DNA of 64,000 bases from Dongia rigui (GCF_034044635.1 NZ_JAXCLX010000001.1:2387806-2451805); one strand, 5' to 3'. Shown: positions 9,521 through 18,685, counted from the stretch's first letter. The notes: a model not told the origin generated them from the letters alone. A program made the numbers and translations.

Positions 9521-9749
9521 CGCGGTGACGCCCATCACGCCGCGGTCTGGCCGCCGCTAGGCGGCATCTCCGCTTTTCCGCGACAAGTCCCTGATTTTGC
9601 CACATTTCCGGCACGCCGCCGCCATGGCTTTCCGCGATGAAGGGAAGCCCGGGATTGGTGAGCCGCGTCACTGCGCGAAACGCAACTCCCGGCCAGATTA
9701 AGGGCAAGTCGTTTCCACCAAACACTCGCGTGACCATCAGGGGACCATC

Positions 9750-9839
9750 ATGTTCGACAGTTTCGTCACAGTCAGCGCCCGCCTGACACTGCTATCGCTT
9801 TTCGTGCTGATGCTGGCACTGGCCGGAGCGGGCGCGTGA
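9750..9839 (+). CDS. 29-aa single-span membrane peptide
   Basis: A short frame ATG TTC GAC AGT ... GCG TGA encodes 29 residues with one hydrophobic stretch, RLTLLSLFVLMLALAGAGA. A strong Shine-Dalgarno AGGGG (about 9739-9743) sits at good spacing from the ATG. The stop overlaps the ATG of the next mini-gene by one base (TGATG), a hallmark of coupled translation. I do not recognise the family. It recalls KdpF-sized peptides only in size, and no kdp genes are nearby. Confidence 0.55.
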   Translation: MFDSFVTVSARLTLLSLFVLMLALAGAGA

Positions 9840-9952
9840 TGCTGGACCTGTCGCCTTCCGGTCGCGTCTTCCTCAAGCTCACCATTGCGGCCGAGCTGTT
9901 GATCGTTATCTCGACGCTGTGGCTGGCGGTCGCTTCCGATCTTTTCGGCTAA
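9839..9952 (+). CDS. 37-aa single-span membrane peptide
   Basis: A frame opening at the A of the preceding TGA encodes 37 residues: a polar N-terminus (MLDLSPSGRVFLK), one transmembrane helix (LTIAAELLIVISTLWLAVA) and a short SDLFG tail. Overlap with the preceding mini-gene suggests a two-gene unit for a pair of small membrane proteins. No known family was recognised. The lack of an independent ribosome site supports coupling. A chance frame cannot be excluded without homologs. Confidence 0.5.
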   Translation: MLDLSPSGRVFLKLTIAAELLIVISTLWLAVASDLFG

Positions 9953-10019
9953 CTTGCGCGGCACGACATGGCTGGGGTCTAATCAGACCTCACAGAGCCA
10001 AATGCCCAGGTGCCGCATC

Positions 10020-10442
10020 ATGCCTCGCCAAACCGATTCAGATCCACTGCGCCAGTTTGGTGCTGCACCCAGTGCCGGCGAGATCGAGGAAATGGGGCGC
10101 CGGGTGCTGGCCGCCTTGCCACCCGAATTCCTTGCCCAATGCGGCAATGTCGCGTTGCGGGTCGAGGATTTCGCCGATGAAGAGACGCTGGCCGCCATGG
10201 ATATCGAAGACCCGTTCGAACTGGCGGGCCTCTATCGCGGCGTGCCGTTGACCGAGCGCGGGGCTGACGACCCGACCGGCCTCGATATCGTCTTCCTCTA
10301 TCGCCGCCCCATCCTCGATTGGTGGGCCGAAGGCGAGGACACGCTGGAACATCTCATCCGCCACCTCGTCATCCACGAAATCGGCCATCACTTCGGCTAT
10401 TCGGATGAGGCGATGGAAGCGGTGGAGGAAATGGGGGAGTAG
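10020..10442 (+). CDS. metallopeptidase family protein (minimal zincin type)
   Basis: About 140 aa. The zinc-binding signature HEIGHHFGYSD lies near the C-terminus in LVIHEIGHHFGYSDEAM. The preceding sequence (IVFLYRRPILDWWAEGEDTL) matches the short proteobacterial zincin family formerly called DUF1025, a compact domain with a HExxHxxGxxD core. The ATG at 10020 has AGGTG upstream; an in-frame ATG at 10002 would add six residues. The physiological substrate of this family is unknown. The gene stands alone and is followed by a REP-like repeat. Confidence 0.8.
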   Translation: MPRQTDSDPLRQFGAAPSAGEIEEMGRRVLAALPPEFLAQCGNVALRVEDFADEETLAAMDIEDPFELAGLYRGVPLTERGADDPTGLDIVFLYRRPILDWWAEGEDTLEHLIRHLVIHEIGHHFGYSDEAMEAVEEMGE

Positions 10443-10460
10443 ACAGCCATCGTTTCAGTT

Positions 10461-10549
10461 GTCATGGCCCGCGCAGGCGGGCCATCCACGAATTGGGATG
10501 TGGCTGAAGAAAGTCACTCGTGGATGCCCGGGCCAAGCCGGGGCATGAC
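10461..10549. repeat. REP-like palindromic intergenic element
   Basis: An 89-nt element between a rightward and a leftward gene. It is bounded by GTCATG and CATGAC, with the paired arms GGCCCGCGCAGGCGGGCC and ATGCCCGGGCCAAGCCGGGG. It is related to the copies at 43, 12691 and 15793. It lies between two convergent 3' ends, where it may help terminate transcription. Confidence 0.75.
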
Positions 10550-10563
10550 ATTGAGAAATGGAC

Positions 10564-11405
10564 CTACCCCAATATCTTGGCGTGATGCCGCAGGTGATCC
10601 TCGACGAAGGTCGAGATGAAGTAATAGCCGTGGTCGTAGCCTTCATGCCGGCGCAGGGTGAGCTTCTGGCCCGAGATCTTGGCGGCCGCTTCCAGGGCAT
10701 GGGGGTGCAGCTGCGTGCCGAGGAACTGATCCGCTTCGCCCTGGTCGACCAGGATCGCGTTCGGATGCGCGCGTTGCTTCATCAGCTCAGATGCGTCATG
10801 AGCGGCCCAGGCTTTCCGATCGCTTCCCAGATAGCCGGTGAAGGCCTTCTCGCCCCAGGGGCAGTTGATCGGGTTGGAGATCGGCGCGAAGGCGGAGACC
10901 GATTTGAAGAGATCCGGGTTCTTCAGGCCCAAGGTCAGCGCCCCATGCCCGCCCATGGAATGGCCGAAGAGGCCGAGGCGCTGGACATCGACCGGGTAAT
11001 TCGCGGCGATGAGCGCCGGCAATTCCTTGGTCACGTATGAATACATGCGCCAGTTCTTCGACCACGGCTCTTGCGTGGCATCGACATAGAAACCGGCACC
11101 GACACCGAAATCCCAATTATCCGCCTGGCCTGGAAAATCGGTCCCACGTGGGCTTGTATCGGGTGTCACCAGTGCCAGGCCCAGTTCGGCGGCGGCGCGC
11201 TGCGCCCCCGCCTTGATCATGAATGTCTCTTCCGTGCAGGTAAGGCCGGCAAGATAGATCAGCCAAGGCACCGGCCCCTTGACGGCGGCCGGCGGCAGAT
11301 AGACCGAGAATTTCATCGGCAGCCCGATCTCGGTGCTGTCGTGCTTCCCGAAGATCTGCCAGCCGCCAAAGCCATGATGGCGGCTGGTTTCCATGACCAC
11401 ACTCA

Positions 11406-11406
<1 letters not shown>
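10564..11406 (-). CDS. fghA: S-formylglutathione hydrolase
   Basis: A 280-aa esterase-D-type alpha/beta hydrolase that hydrolyses S-formylglutathione to formate and glutathione, the second step of glutathione-dependent formaldehyde oxidation. The nucleophile elbow GHSMGGHGAL is clear. The family signatures MKFSVYLPPAA, LTCTEETFMIKAGAQRAAAE and DTSPRG are present, and HEGYDHGYYFISTF near the C-terminus carries the catalytic His. The ATG at 11406 overlaps the adhC stop (TGATG), so the two are translationally coupled. Length is normal for the family. Confidence 0.93.
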
Positions 11407-12515
<1,109 letters not shown>

Positions 12516-12690
12516 GGGAGATCCTCCGTCAGATTTGGTCTTTTGGGTGCTGGTGTTTTAAGGCGTTGCGAACCCCCGCCCCGAAGGGGCGCAAGCCCTG
12601 GTCATATCGTAAGTTTACCCTGACAGGCTAGCGGCGATTTCATGACTGGCGATGGCCGGATACTGACTTTCTTTGTGTCGCCAATGAACT
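12516..12690. other. upstream region of adhC
   Basis: No gene is seen here. It contains the Shine-Dalgarno of adhC and a small perfect hairpin, CGCCCCGAAGGGGCG (about 12577-12591), in the presumed 5' leader of adhC on the opposite strand. A short block follows without recognisable sites, before the palindromic repeat cluster that starts at 12691. Confidence 0.5.
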
Positions 12691-12835
12691 CGTGGATGGT
12701 CGGCCTGCGCCGACCATGACGGTTGGGGATGTGGCGGCGAATCCAGTCTCAATCGTCATCCCCGGGCTTGGCCCGGGGATCTACGAGTTACGTTCTGAAA
12801 ATTCGTGGATGGTCGGCCTCCGCCGACCATGACGG
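12691..12835. repeat. cluster of REP-like palindromes
   Basis: Two copies of CGTGGATGGTCGGCCTNCGCCGACCATGACGG (about 12691-12722 and 12804-12835) flank a central CGTCATCCCCGGGCTTGGCCCGGGGATC element. The hairpin arms GGTCGGC/GCCGACC are perfect. This compound arrangement resembles a small BIME made of two palindrome subtypes. It lies upstream of adhC and downstream of the YdcH-like gene. Confidence 0.75.
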
Positions 12836-12844
12836 CAAGAACGA

Positions 12845-13045
12845 CTACGCGATGATGTCGGGAAGCAATTTGCTCTCGAGCTTCATCATCTGGTCCTTGA
12901 TGGCCAGTTTGCGCTTCTTGAGGCGTTGGATCTGGAGCTGGTTGAAGGGCGAGGCCTCGGCCATGGCACGGATGGCCTCGTCCAAATCGCGGTGTTCGGA
13001 GCGCAATTCCTCCAGCTGCACCCGCAGCTCATTCAGGCCGATCAT
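12845..13045 (-). CDS. YdcH/DUF465 family small protein
   Basis: A 66-aa, highly charged, mostly helical protein: LRVQLEELRSEHRDLDEAI, then the conserved SPFNQLQIQRLKKRKLAIKD and a short hydrophobic end. The pattern of a long coiled coil with RLKKRKLxLKD is typical of YdcH/DUF465 proteins, whose function is not defined. The ATG at 13045 has GGGGAGA about 14 nt upstream; a GTG at 13048 is an equal alternative. The gene stands alone beside a repeat cluster. Confidence 0.8.
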   Translation of the reverse strand: MIGLNELRVQLEELRSEHRDLDEAIRAMAEASPFNQLQIQRLKKRKLAIKDQMMKLESKLLPDIIA

Positions 13046-13259
13046 CACTGGCTGACCATCTCCCCGCCCGTAAGCGTCATTTGCTCGTCGCATAGTACCG
13101 CAAAACCCTGGCGGCGTCACGGTTTAGCGGCGACGGCCACCCCATCCCGTGCAATCTGTCGCAAGCGGGCGGAAAGCGAGGCGATGAGGCCTTGCGCCCT
13201 TTCCGCTCAAGGGGATAGAGATCAATCCAGCAGGACCCATTGCCGTAAGGAGCCCCACC

Positions 13260-14606
13260 ATGGCGGAACCGTTTGACCTCGTGATCAGGAACGGGGCGGT
13301 TGCGACCCCCAATGGGGTGGAGATGCTGGATATCGGGGTCCGCGAGCGGCGAATCGCTGAACTTGGGCGGATCGCCGCCACGGCCCCGGCGGCGGAGGTA
13401 ATGGACGCCACGGGCCTCACCGTCCTCCCCGGCGTCATCGATACCCAGGTGCATTTCCGCGAACCGGGCCTGACGCATAAGGAAGATTTGGCGAGCGGCA
13501 CGGCGGGGGCGGCGCTGGGTGGTGTCACGGCCATCTTCGAGATGCCGAATACCACCCCCAACACGCTGACCGAAGCCGACCTCAACGACAAGCTGCAGCG
13601 CGCCAAGGGCCGGGCCTGGGTCGACCATGCCTTCTTCATGGGGGCCTCGGACGAGAACGCGGACAAGCTCGGCGAACTGGAGATGCTGCCCGGCTGTGCC
13701 GGCGTCAAGATCTTCATGGGCTCGTCCACGGGATCGCTGCTGGTGGCCGATGACGAGACGCTGGAAAGCGTGTTGCGCCATGGGCGTCGCCGCGTCGCCA
13801 TCCATTCCGAGGACGAGATGCGCCTGCGCGAGCGGCTGGCGCTGGTGAAGGACAGCAATGACCCGAGCCTCCACCCGCATTGGCGCGATGTGGAAACGGC
13901 GGTGCGCTCCACCAAGCGGCTGCTGAAGATCGCGCGCAAGGCCGGCCGCCGCGTGCATGTGCTGCATATCTCGACCGCCGACGAGATGGAGATCTTCAAG
14001 GACCACAAGGATATCGCGACCGTCGAGGTGCTGACCAACCACCTGACCCTGGCCGCCCCCGATTGCTACAAGCGCCTGGGAACGCTGGCGCAGATGAACC
14101 CGCCGGTCCGCGATCAGCATCACCAGGACGGCATCTGGGCGGCGGTGCGGAACGGTATCGTCGATGTCATCGGCTCGGACCACGCGCCGCATACGCTGGA
14201 AGAGAAGGGGCGACCCTATCCGCAGAGTCCCTCCGGCATGCCGGGTGTGCAGACCTTGCTGCCGCTCATGCTCAATCATGTGCATGAAGGGCGTCTGACC
14301 TTGGCAAGGCTGATCGACCTCACCAGCGCCGGGCCGCAGCGCATTTTCAACATCCGCAACAAGGGCCGCATCGCGCTGGGCTATGACGCCGATTTCTCGG
14401 TGGTCGACTTGAAGGCCAAGCGCACCATCACCAACAAATGGATGGCGACCAAATCCGGCTGGACGCCCTATGACGGCATGGAAGTGACGGGCTGGCCCAT
14501 CGCCACCATCATCCGTGGCGCCATCGTCATGCGCGATGACGAGCTGCTGGGGCGTCCCGATGGCGCGCCGGTGCGTTTCCAGGAAACCATCCGTCCACAG
14601 GAATGA
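13260..14606 (+). CDS. dihydroorotase-family amidohydrolase
   Basis: A 448-aa cyclic amidohydrolase. All metal-centre elements of a type I dihydroorotase are visible: DTQVHFREPG (first two His), VKIFMGSSTG (carboxylated Lys), AIHSEDE (His), VHVLHISTADE (His) and GSDHAPHTLEEKG (catalytic Asp). The reaction would be reversible hydrolysis of dihydroorotate to carbamoyl aspartate; allantoin or hydantoin substrates are also possible in this superfamily. An AAGGAG Shine-Dalgarno precedes the ATG. The stop overlaps the start of a thiolase gene (ATGA). This is an unusual partner for pyrimidine synthesis and makes a catabolic role worth considering. Confidence 0.82.
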   Translation: MAEPFDLVIRNGAVATPNGVEMLDIGVRERRIAELGRIAATAPAAEVMDATGLTVLPGVIDTQVHFREPGLTHKEDLASGTAGAALGGVTAIFEMPNTTPNTLTEADLNDKLQRAKGRAWVDHAFFMGASDENADKLGELEMLPGCAGVKIFMGSSTGSLLVADDETLESVLRHGRRRVAIHSEDEMRLRERLALVKDSNDPSLHPHWRDVETAVRSTKRLLKIARKAGRRVHVLHISTADEMEIFKDHKDIATVEVLTNHLTLAAPDCYKRLGTLAQMNPPVRDQHHQDGIWAAVRNGIVDVIGSDHAPHTLEEKGRPYPQSPSGMPGVQTLLPLMLNHVHEGRLTLARLIDLTSAGPQRIFNIRNKGRIALGYDADFSVVDLKAKRTITNKWMATKSGWTPYDGMEVTGWPIATIIRGAIVMRDDELLGRPDGAPVRFQETIRPQE

Positions 14607-15775
14607 GCCACATGGAAAAGGGCGTCATCATCGGCTGGCACCATCTGCCTTTCGTCAAGGAAGATGCGCGCAGCCTTGAGGAGATGATCGTCGCGGCCGG
14701 CACGCAGGCGCTGGACCATGCCGGTGTCGGGCCGGAGGAAATCGACGCCGTTTATCTCGGCCATTTCAATGCCGGTTTCTCAACGCAGGATTTCCCGGCC
14801 TCGCTGGCACTTGGCATCGATCCCGCCTTACGCTTCAAGCCGGCGACACGGGTCGAGAATGCCTGCGCCACGGGGAGTGCCGCCGTGCATCAGGGCCTGC
14901 AGGCGATTGCTGCGGGGAAGGCGCGCCATGTGCTGGTCATCGGTGCCGAGCAGATGTCGCGTGTGCCCCCGAAAGAGGTCGGCGCCAATCTGCTCAAAGC
15001 GAGCTATGTGGCGGAGGAAGGCAGCATTCCCGGTGGTTTTGCTGGTGTTTTCGGCCGTATCGCGGAACTTTATTTCCAGCGCTATGGCGACCAGACGGAA
15101 GCGCTTGCGGCCATCGCCGCCAAGAATCACAAGAACGGCGTCGCCAACCCGCTGGCCCAGATGCGCAAGGATCTGGGGCGCGATTTCTGCCGTGCCGTTT
15201 CCGAGAAAAATCCGCTGGTGGCAGGTCCCTTGAAGCGCACCGATTGCAGCCCGGTCTCGGATGGGGCGGCGGCCCTCGTGCTGGCTGCCGGCGATGTGGC
15301 GGCGACGCGGGCGATTGCCTTCCGCGCTGCCGTGCAGGTCAATGACTATCTGCCCATGTCGAAGCGCGACATTCTGGCCTTCGATGGTTGCCGCCTTGCC
15401 TGGCGCAAGGCGCTGGCGGAGGCGGGTGCGGCGCTCTCTGACCTGTCGCTGACTGAGACGCATGATTGCTTCACCATCGCCGAACTCATCGAATATGAAG
15501 CGATGGGCCTGGTGCCGGCGGGGCAGGGGGCACGTGCCATTCTGGACGGTGTGACGGAAATGGGCGGCAAGTTGCCGGTCAACCCATCGGGCGGCCTCAA
15601 GGCCAAGGGCCATCCCATCGGCGCCACCGGCGTCTCCATGCATGTGCTGGCCGCGATGCAGCTCGACGGTACAGCCGGCGATTTCCAGGTGAAGGATGCC
15701 GAGCTTGCCGGCATCTTCAACATGGGTGGCAGCGCGGTCGCGAATTATGTGAGTATTCTGGAACGGGTAAAGTGA
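14603..15775 (+). CDS. thiolase family protein (acetyl-CoA acetyltransferase / SCP-x type)
   Basis: A 390-aa thiolase-fold enzyme. The nucleophilic cysteine lies in VENACATGSAAVHQGLQAI. The second half shows TETHDCFTIAELIEYEAMGL and NPSGGLKAKGHPIGATGVS, with the active-site His of the GHPIGATG motif. The HDCF variant and the missing third cysteine motif place it with SCP-x/acetyltransferase-like thiolases rather than classical PhaA. It overlaps the upstream amidohydrolase by 4 bases and is followed, after a REP-like repeat, by an AcuI-like reductase. Likely role: thiolytic cleavage or condensation of an unusual acyl-CoA. Confidence 0.82.
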   Translation: MSHMEKGVIIGWHHLPFVKEDARSLEEMIVAAGTQALDHAGVGPEEIDAVYLGHFNAGFSTQDFPASLALGIDPALRFKPATRVENACATGSAAVHQGLQAIAAGKARHVLVIGAEQMSRVPPKEVGANLLKASYVAEEGSIPGGFAGVFGRIAELYFQRYGDQTEALAAIAAKNHKNGVANPLAQMRKDLGRDFCRAVSEKNPLVAGPLKRTDCSPVSDGAAALVLAAGDVAATRAIAFRAAVQVNDYLPMSKRDILAFDGCRLAWRKALAEAGAALSDLSLTETHDCFTIAELIEYEAMGLVPAGQGARAILDGVTEMGGKLPVNPSGGLKAKGHPIGATGVSMHVLAAMQLDGTAGDFQVKDAELAGIFNMGGSAVANYVSILERVK

Positions 15776-15792
15776 CGCGAGAGTCGTTCCTT

Positions 15793-15870
15793 CGTCATCC
15801 CCGGACTTGATCCGGGCATCCACTCTATCAGCTGCTGCAGTGGATCCCCGGGTCAAGCCCGGGGATGACG
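15793..15870. repeat. REP-like palindromic intergenic element
   Basis: This is nearly the same 78-nt sequence as at 43-120, in the same orientation, including the internal CACTCT...GCAGTGGATCC segment. It separates the thiolase from the acuI-like gene, so if these are one transcript it sits in the intercistronic mRNA. Confidence 0.8.
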
Positions 15871-15898
15871 TGATGAGAGAGCAAAGGGGAGTTCTTAA

Positions 15899-16885
15899 AT
15901 GTTCAAGGCGCTGCTGTTGCAGGAGAAGGACGGCAAGGTCACGTCCGCCATCGAGGATTTGCCGGATGATCGGCTGCCACCGGGCGATGTGCTGATCCGG
16001 GTGCATAACAGCACGCTCAATTACAAGGACGGCCTGGTCCTCAATGGGCTGGGAAAACTGGTGAAGACCTATCCGCATGTGGGCGGTGTTGATCTTGCTG
16101 GCACGGTGCTGGAAAGCCAGCACGCCGATTACAAGGCCGGCGACCAGGTGATCCTGACCGGATGGCGTGTAGGCGAGGTGCATTGGGGCGGCTATGCCGA
16201 GAAGGCGCGGGTGAAGGGCGAATGGCTGGTGCCGCTGCCGCACGGCCTCTCGACCGAGCGCGCCATGGCGATCGGCACGGCGGGCTTCACGGCGATGCTC
16301 TGCGTGATGGCGCTCGAAGAGCATGGACTGCGCCCCGATCATGGCGACGTCCTGGTGACGGGGGCTGCCGGCGGCGTCGGCTCGGTGGCGACCGCGATCC
16401 TCGCGCGGCTTGGCTATCGCGTGGTCTGCTCAAGCGGCCGCGCCGACCAGGCGGATTACTTGAAAAGCCTGGGTGCTGCCGAAGTGATCGACCGCGCTAC
16501 CATCGCCGCCCCCTCAGGCAAGCCGCTGGAGAGCGAGCGCTGGGCGGGTGCCGTCGACAGCGTGGGTGGGGCGACGCTCGCCGCCATCCTGCCGCAGATG
16601 AAATACAAGGCCGCGGTTGCTGCCTGTGGTCTCGCCGGCGGCACGAAGCTGGAGACAACGGTCATCCCCTTCATCATCCGCGGTGTGGCACTGCTCGGTG
16701 TCGATTCGGTCATGGCACCCTTGATGCGCCGCAAGGTCGCCTGGGCCAGGCTTACCAAGGACCTGCCGATGGACAAGCTCGACGCCATGATCCACCGCGC
16801 CAAGCTGGAAGAATTGCCAGCGCTGGGCAAAGCGATCCTCGACGGCAAGGTGCGTGGGCGCGTGGTGGTGGATCTCGGGGTCTGA
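15899..16885 (+). CDS. acuI: AcuI/YhdH-type NADPH-dependent acryloyl-CoA reductase-like MDR protein
   Basis: A 328-aa medium-chain dehydrogenase/reductase without zinc ligands. It begins MFKALLLQEKDG and has the AcuI/YhdH signature NSTLNYKDGLVLNGLGKLVK, followed by HVGGVDLAGTV. The NADPH-binding motif is VLVTGAAGGVGSVATAILAR. AcuI reduces acryloyl-CoA to propionyl-CoA; YhdH homologs share the fold, and the physiological substrate here is inferred. AAGGGGAG lies upstream of the ATG. It is the last host gene before the phage-like cluster. Confidence 0.82.
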   Translation: MFKALLLQEKDGKVTSAIEDLPDDRLPPGDVLIRVHNSTLNYKDGLVLNGLGKLVKTYPHVGGVDLAGTVLESQHADYKAGDQVILTGWRVGEVHWGGYAEKARVKGEWLVPLPHGLSTERAMAIGTAGFTAMLCVMALEEHGLRPDHGDVLVTGAAGGVGSVATAILARLGYRVVCSSGRADQADYLKSLGAAEVIDRATIAAPSGKPLESERWAGAVDSVGGATLAAILPQMKYKAAVAACGLAGGTKLETTVIPFIIRGVALLGVDSVMAPLMRRKVAWARLTKDLPMDKLDAMIHRAKLEELPALGKAILDGKVRGRVVVDLGV

Positions 16886-16900
16886 TCGTCGCGGCCGGTT

Positions 16901-17182
16901 CTAAGCGGCGCGGCGCAATGCTTCCGGCATGGCGCTGGCGCCGACCAGGGCAATGCGTGGGTCTGCGTCGGAGATGCCCGTCACGACGCAGTGGGCAAGG
17001 CCGATGGTGTTGCCCTCCAAGAGGTTCACCGTGATTTGGTCGCCGGGCCGCAGCATCTCGGCAGCGGCCGAGAAATAGGCGGGCGCCAGGATGCCGTGCA
17101 GCGGATCGGCCGAGCGGTAATGCCAGTGGGTAAAGCCGTTGGCGTAGGCCAGCACGCTTAACTGGGTTGGATCGAAGCGCAT
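16901..17182 (-). CDS. small protein of unknown function, probably in the phage repressor regulon
   Basis: A 93-aa soluble protein that I do not recognise. It starts MRFDPTQLSVLAYANGFTHW and has a probable beta-rich C-terminal half (RPGDQITVNLLEGNTIGLAH). A near-perfect Shine-Dalgarno AAGGAGGGG precedes the ATG. Its promoter (TTGACA, 18-nt spacer, TAGAAT) overlaps a perfect 10-bp palindrome containing AAAATGCG, the half-site type also found at the early phage promoter. That suggests control by the repressor encoded just to its right. Confidence 0.7.
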   Translation of the reverse strand: MRFDPTQLSVLAYANGFTHWHYRSADPLHGILAPAYFSAAAEMLRPGDQITVNLLEGNTIGLAHCVVTGISDADPRIALVGASAMPEALRRAA

Positions 17183-17212
17183 CTATCCCCTCCTTTGCCG
17201 GACGATAAACCC

Positions 17213-17254
17213 ATTCTAGCTGAAGATTACGCATTTTGTCAACTCAAAATGCGT
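17213..17254 (-). promoter_or_regulatory. leftward sigma-70-type promoter with operator palindrome
   Basis: On the minus strand, TTGACA (17242-17237), an 18-nt spacer and TAGAAT (17218-17213) form a near-consensus promoter for the 93-aa gene. The -35 box lies within a perfect inverted repeat, ACGCATTTTG (17229-17238) / CAAAATGCGT (17245-17254), with a 6-nt centre. Repressor binding there would block RNA polymerase. Confidence 0.7.
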
Positions 17255-17347
17255 TCTCGCAATGCAGCAAAAAGCCTCACGCGCCGAAGCTTGCGGTGAG
17301 GCCTTGGGAAAAGGCGCGGCTGCCGGGTTAAAGGGGCGGCGGCGCGG

Positions 17348-18034
17348 TCAACCGGCTTCGCCGGCCCCGGTGATGCGGTAGATCCGTTTCACATCAACGG
17401 CCTTCAGCGAGATATCGCGCGAAGGGTTGAACTGGTGGAGGACCACTTCCTCGTCATTGCGGCGGAGGAACTGCTTGATCAGGCCCTGGCCGTCGGCAAG
17501 CTCGACAGCAACGAAGCAGTTCTTGGTCAAAGGCCGGTTCGGATTGACATAGAGCAGTTCGCCCGCGAAATAACGCGGCTCCATGGAATCGCCGTCGACA
17601 TAGAGGGCAAAGGCATTGAAGGCGCCTTTGAGATTGGCGGGCCGCTCGACAAATTCCTTGGCCTCGCCCTCGTTGAAATAGAACCCCTCGCTGCCGCCTT
17701 TAACCGCGCCAATCACGGGCAAGTCGCGCTGGCTCTGCCCACCGCCCAGGGCGCTGGGGCGCGGTGTCACCGGCTCACGCCGATGGGTCACCGACTGGCC
17801 CTGCTCGATACCGGCCAGTTGCAGCACGCCGCCGGGCTCGGTGCCGTGCTGGCTGAAAAGTGCATCAAGTTCGCGGGCCAGTTCGAAGGGCAGGAAACGG
17901 CGCTTGTAGCGATCCTCGTAATGCTGATAGCGGGTCAGGCTCCAGCCCAGCGCCTCGGACACCGAGCGCATGGTGAGACCGGCCTGTTCACGCAATTCCT
18001 TCAGCCGCCTGGCGGCTTCCGAGATCTCTGTCAT
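17348..18034 (-). CDS. phage repressor with HTH and S24 (LexA/CI-type) peptidase domain
   Basis: A 228-aa protein. A helix-turn-helix occupies residues about 8-45 (LKELREQAGLTMRSVSEALG, then WSLTRYQHYE). After a proline/glycine-rich linker comes an S24 peptidase domain with catalytic Ser150 in DGDSMEPRY and a downstream lysine, Lys187, in GLIKQFLRR, the Ser/Lys dyad of LexA and CI. IGAVKGG near residues 108-114 may be the self-cleavage region. This design predicts RecA-stimulated autocleavage and induction by DNA damage. The ATG at 18034 has AAGGAG upstream. It is transcribed away from the early operon. Confidence 0.88.
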   Translation of the reverse strand: MTEISEAARRLKELREQAGLTMRSVSEALGWSLTRYQHYEDRYKRRFLPFELARELDALFSQHGTEPGGVLQLAGIEQGQSVTHRREPVTPRPSALGGGQSQRDLPVIGAVKGGSEGFYFNEGEAKEFVERPANLKGAFNAFALYVDGDSMEPRYFAGELLYVNPNRPLTKNCFVAVELADGQGLIKQFLRRNDEEVVLHQFNPSRDISLKAVDVKRIYRITGAGEAG

Positions 18035-18138
18035 AGGAAACTCCTTATCGACCATCCAACTGCTGGGCAGCGCAGGCGCGCGCACCATCGGGTCGACTGA
18101 TCACGGCTATATATGTACGAAGAATACGTTTTTAAAGC

Positions 18139-18174
18139 TTGACAGCGTAACCAAAATATGCGTATTATCGCATA
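18139..18174 (+). promoter_or_regulatory. early phage promoter with operator palindrome
   Basis: TTGACA (18139-18144), an 18-nt spacer and TATTAT (18163-18168) point rightwards to the early genes. The -10 hexamer is the exact centre of a perfect inverted repeat, TATGCG (18157-18162) / CGCATA (18169-18174). The ATGCG half-sites recur at the promoter at 17213-17254, so both are likely targets of the S24 repressor. Confidence 0.75.
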
Positions 18175-18231
18175 ATCATATAACGCGCAAAGCCTGTCAG
18201 CGGCGGGGTCAGCCGATCGGGGAGGAAAATA

Positions 18232-18423
18232 ATGGAACAAAAAGGAAACAAAGATCAATCAGGCCACTGGGTCGGCCTGCGGAACTGCCTCTCCTGCGGC
18301 GGCCGATTCGTGGCGCTGAGCCCCTATGTGCGGGTTTGCGACCTGTGTAAGGCCGGCGAGGAATGGCAGAGCGGCAATGTCGACGTCGTCCGTCACCACC
18401 CGGCGCCCGCCAATGACAACTAA
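18232..18423 (+). CDS. small zinc-ribbon protein, first early phage gene
   Basis: A 63-aa protein with two CxxC pairs, C19LSC22 and C36DLC39, spaced as in a zinc ribbon. It ends in PANDN, a tail often seen on small alphaproteobacterial phage and host proteins. GGGGAGGAAAATA gives a good ribosome site before the ATG. As the first gene after the repressed promoter it may be a regulator or adaptor; the sequence does not show which. Confidence 0.7.
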   Translation: MEQKGNKDQSGHWVGLRNCLSCGGRFVALSPYVRVCDLCKAGEEWQSGNVDVVRHHPAPANDN

Positions 18424-18457
18424 GCCAATGATGACGAAAACAGAGGAGCAGCGCCCT

Positions 18458-18685
18458 ATGGCCGAGATCGTCGACTTTCCCCCGAGCCCCACGATGCGAC
18501 CCGAACAGGCGGTCGGCACCTGCCTGAAGACAAGGTGGTCGCAGTTCCTTGGCATCGGCATCACCGAGGCGGGCGAGTTCGAGGTGGTGAACAGCGACAT
18601 GACCGCCGAGCGCGCGTTGTGGCTGGTGAAATGGGCCGAGCGCTGGGCCATGGGCCTCGACGAGGTGGAGGAGGTCGAGGGATGA
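18458..18685 (+). CDS. small hypothetical phage protein
   Basis: A 75-aa acidic protein (MAEIVDFPPSPTMRPEQAVG, then ERALWLVKWAERWAMGLDEV) that I cannot assign. The ATG at 18458 is preceded at 9 nt by GAGGAG; in-frame ATGs at 18428 and 18431 lack such a site. The stop overlaps the next start (ATGA), so it is part of a coupled early operon. Confidence 0.65.
   Translation: MAEIVDFPPSPTMRPEQAVGTCLKTRWSQFLGIGITEAGEFEVVNSDMTAERALWLVKWAERWAMGLDEVEEVEG

Noticed and set aside
9750..9839. KdpF identity for the 29-aa peptide
   Set aside because: Size and topology fit, but there is no kdpABC downstream and the sequence does not resemble KdpF beyond hydrophobicity.
12577..12591. Terminator between adhC and the repeat cluster
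   Set aside because: The hairpin CGCCCCGAAGGGGCG has no T-run on either strand and lies in the presumed adhC leader.
14828..16342. A 504-codon minus-strand frame spanning the thiolase and acuI-like genes
   Set aside because: It crosses two real genes and a REP-like repeat and shows no protein-family features.
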